Source: Blautia sp.
Lineage (GTDB): Bacteria > Bacillota > Clostridia > Lachnospirales > Lachnospiraceae
Length of the DNA: 64,000 nucleotides
NCBI GenBank assembly: GCA_030841965.1
Contig: JAUUSJ010000002.1
Location: forward strand, 1-64,000
Reading direction: 5' to 3'
In this document: positions 63,506 to 64,000 of the stretch, piece by piece
Layout: each line of letters starts with the position of its first letter
Position numbering within the stretch: the stretch's first letter is position 1
Notes under the pieces: model-generated
The model's input: only the letters and a program-made list of their open reading frames with translations
Database searches by the model: none
What the model was told of the DNA's origin: nothing
Translations under genes and position numbers: made by a program

Positions 63506-63782
63506 TCACTATGTGAGCGGGTCTTCACCTTGTCAGGACTCGGTGCTAACCATGGACGAGGTAAAGAAAACAGTAAGAAAAAATATGGCAGCAGGAAAGG
63601 AATACACGCTTACAACCACAGAAAAAGAGGACGGAAAGAAGATTACTACACGCAAACAAAAGGTACGCTGTGTTGGAGTTTATCCCTATACGGTATGTTT
63701 TAAGAATAGAAGAGGAACGATGCTCTCCCTTGCGTATATAGATGTTTACAATATGTTGCAAGGTAAAGCAATAAATATGTAG
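63498..63782 (+). CDS. Hypothetical prophage protein (94 aa)
   Basis: A 94-residue basic protein: TMDEVKKTVRKNMAAGKEY, ITTRKQKVRCVGVYPYTVCFKNRRGTMLSLAYIDVY. The second half looks like a small beta-rich domain. It overlaps the ParB-like gene by 8 bp, with AAGGAGG inside that gene's end, so the two are coupled. Similar short proteins are seen in clostridial phages, but no function is known to me. Confidence 0.65.
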   Translation: MSNHYVSGSSPCQDSVLTMDEVKKTVRKNMAAGKEYTLTTTEKEDGKKITTRKQKVRCVGVYPYTVCFKNRRGTMLSLAYIDVYNMLQGKAINM

Positions 63783-63795
63783 GAGGAAAAATAAA

Positions 63796-64000
63796 ATGGC
63801 GAAACAGTATAGATTCATGTACCCAGAGGGATACATCGGAACTGAAGAGGGGGAAATTATTGAGGTTCCAGACGATTATACAGAAGAAGACGTGGAAAAA
63901 CTGACGGAAGAATTATTAAAAGAAGCAAAAAGAATAATTTCAGTTGAGGTTGATTTGGAAATATGTGAATTAGAGAGTTTAGCTACTGATAATGACATTG
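63796..64000 (+). CDS. Partial prophage gene running off the window
   Basis: An open frame of at least 68 codons starts at 63796 after AGGAGG (MAKQYRFMYPEGYIGTEEGE, then IIEVPDDYTEEDVEKLTEEL and a further acidic stretch). It is 13 bp after the previous gene. The C-terminus lies beyond the window. No family recognised. Confidence 0.6.
   Translation, partial: MAKQYRFMYPEGYIGTEEGEIIEVPDDYTEEDVEKLTEELLKEAKRIISVEVDLEICELESLATDNDI

Larger units (their letters stand above)
53500..64000. mobile_element. Left part of an integrated prophage (extends beyond the window)
   Basis: Integrase facing the chromosome, an immunity region with CI/Cro-type genes and operators, then a rightward early region with single-strand annealing, replication-type and ParB-like genes. 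Structural genes would lie beyond 64000. The left attachment site must lie between the GGGtGRT stop (53495) and the integrase gene; its exact core cannot be read without the right end. Confidence 0.85.

Overview
The window looks like a chromosome segment of a low-GC gut Clostridium relative, most likely a Lachnospiraceae member. The basis is the AT-rich sequence, strong AGGAGG ribosome sites, sigma-A type TTGACA/TATAAT promoters, several ABC sugar-uptake operons without their own ATPase, and the NifU-like plus GGGtGRT gene pair that is typical of that family. No rRNA, tRNA or CRISPR array was seen. The genus assignment is inference.

Region by region. (1) 1-9.4 kb is an accessory block: decayed antitoxins, two GNAT acetyltransferases, a Uma2-type nuclease, then a small serine recombinase followed by two 26-bp sites in inverted orientation around a ~200-bp segment. 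Just beyond lies an operon for a coiled-coil protein, a HerA/VirB4-like ATPase and a membrane-anchored protein of unknown function. I read this as a candidate phase-variable system and as the best candidate for something undescribed. The block is bounded by two copies of a foldback repeat. (2) 9.5-14 kb has a perfect CIRCE (HrcA) operator in the leader of a MarR-like regulator plus citrate synthase, then a MATE transporter, DUF2316 and a CatA-like acetyltransferase. (3) 14.2-23.6 kb holds a phospho-sugar mutase, a sugar ABC operon, an HD hydrolase, an AraC regulator and a sodium-dependent (NSS) transporter. (4) 24-36.1 kb is a glycan-use operon: binding protein, two permeases, GH2 beta-galactosidase, GH65 phosphorylase, EamA transporter, beta-phosphoglucomutase, LacI regulator and M42 aminopeptidase. 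(5) 36.4-40.4 kb encodes a large secreted beta-helix/InlB-repeat protein. (6) 40.8-45.1 kb is a sugar-acid cluster: IclR regulator, DapA-type aldolase, L-rhamnonate dehydratase and GntP permease. (7) 45.4-53.5 kb holds a sortase, GT8 glycosyltransferase, topoisomerase III, left-handed beta-helix protein, lipoprotein, and the NifU-like/GGGtGRT pair. (8) From ~53.5 kb to the window end is the left part of a prophage: integrase, a DUF4041/GIY-YIG nuclease with a membrane partner, a CI/Cro-type switch with three operators, a highly structured non-coding stretch, a Rad52-like annealing protein, a DUF6291-like replication protein and a ParB-like protein.

A dispersed ~208-bp intergenic repeat with terminal inverted repeats occurs at least six times (3.8, 14.1, 19.9, 21.9, 23.6 and 47.3 kb). 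Two copies are about 98% identical, which suggests recent mobility of a MITE-like element.

All functions are read from the sequence and from family knowledge. No database search was run.
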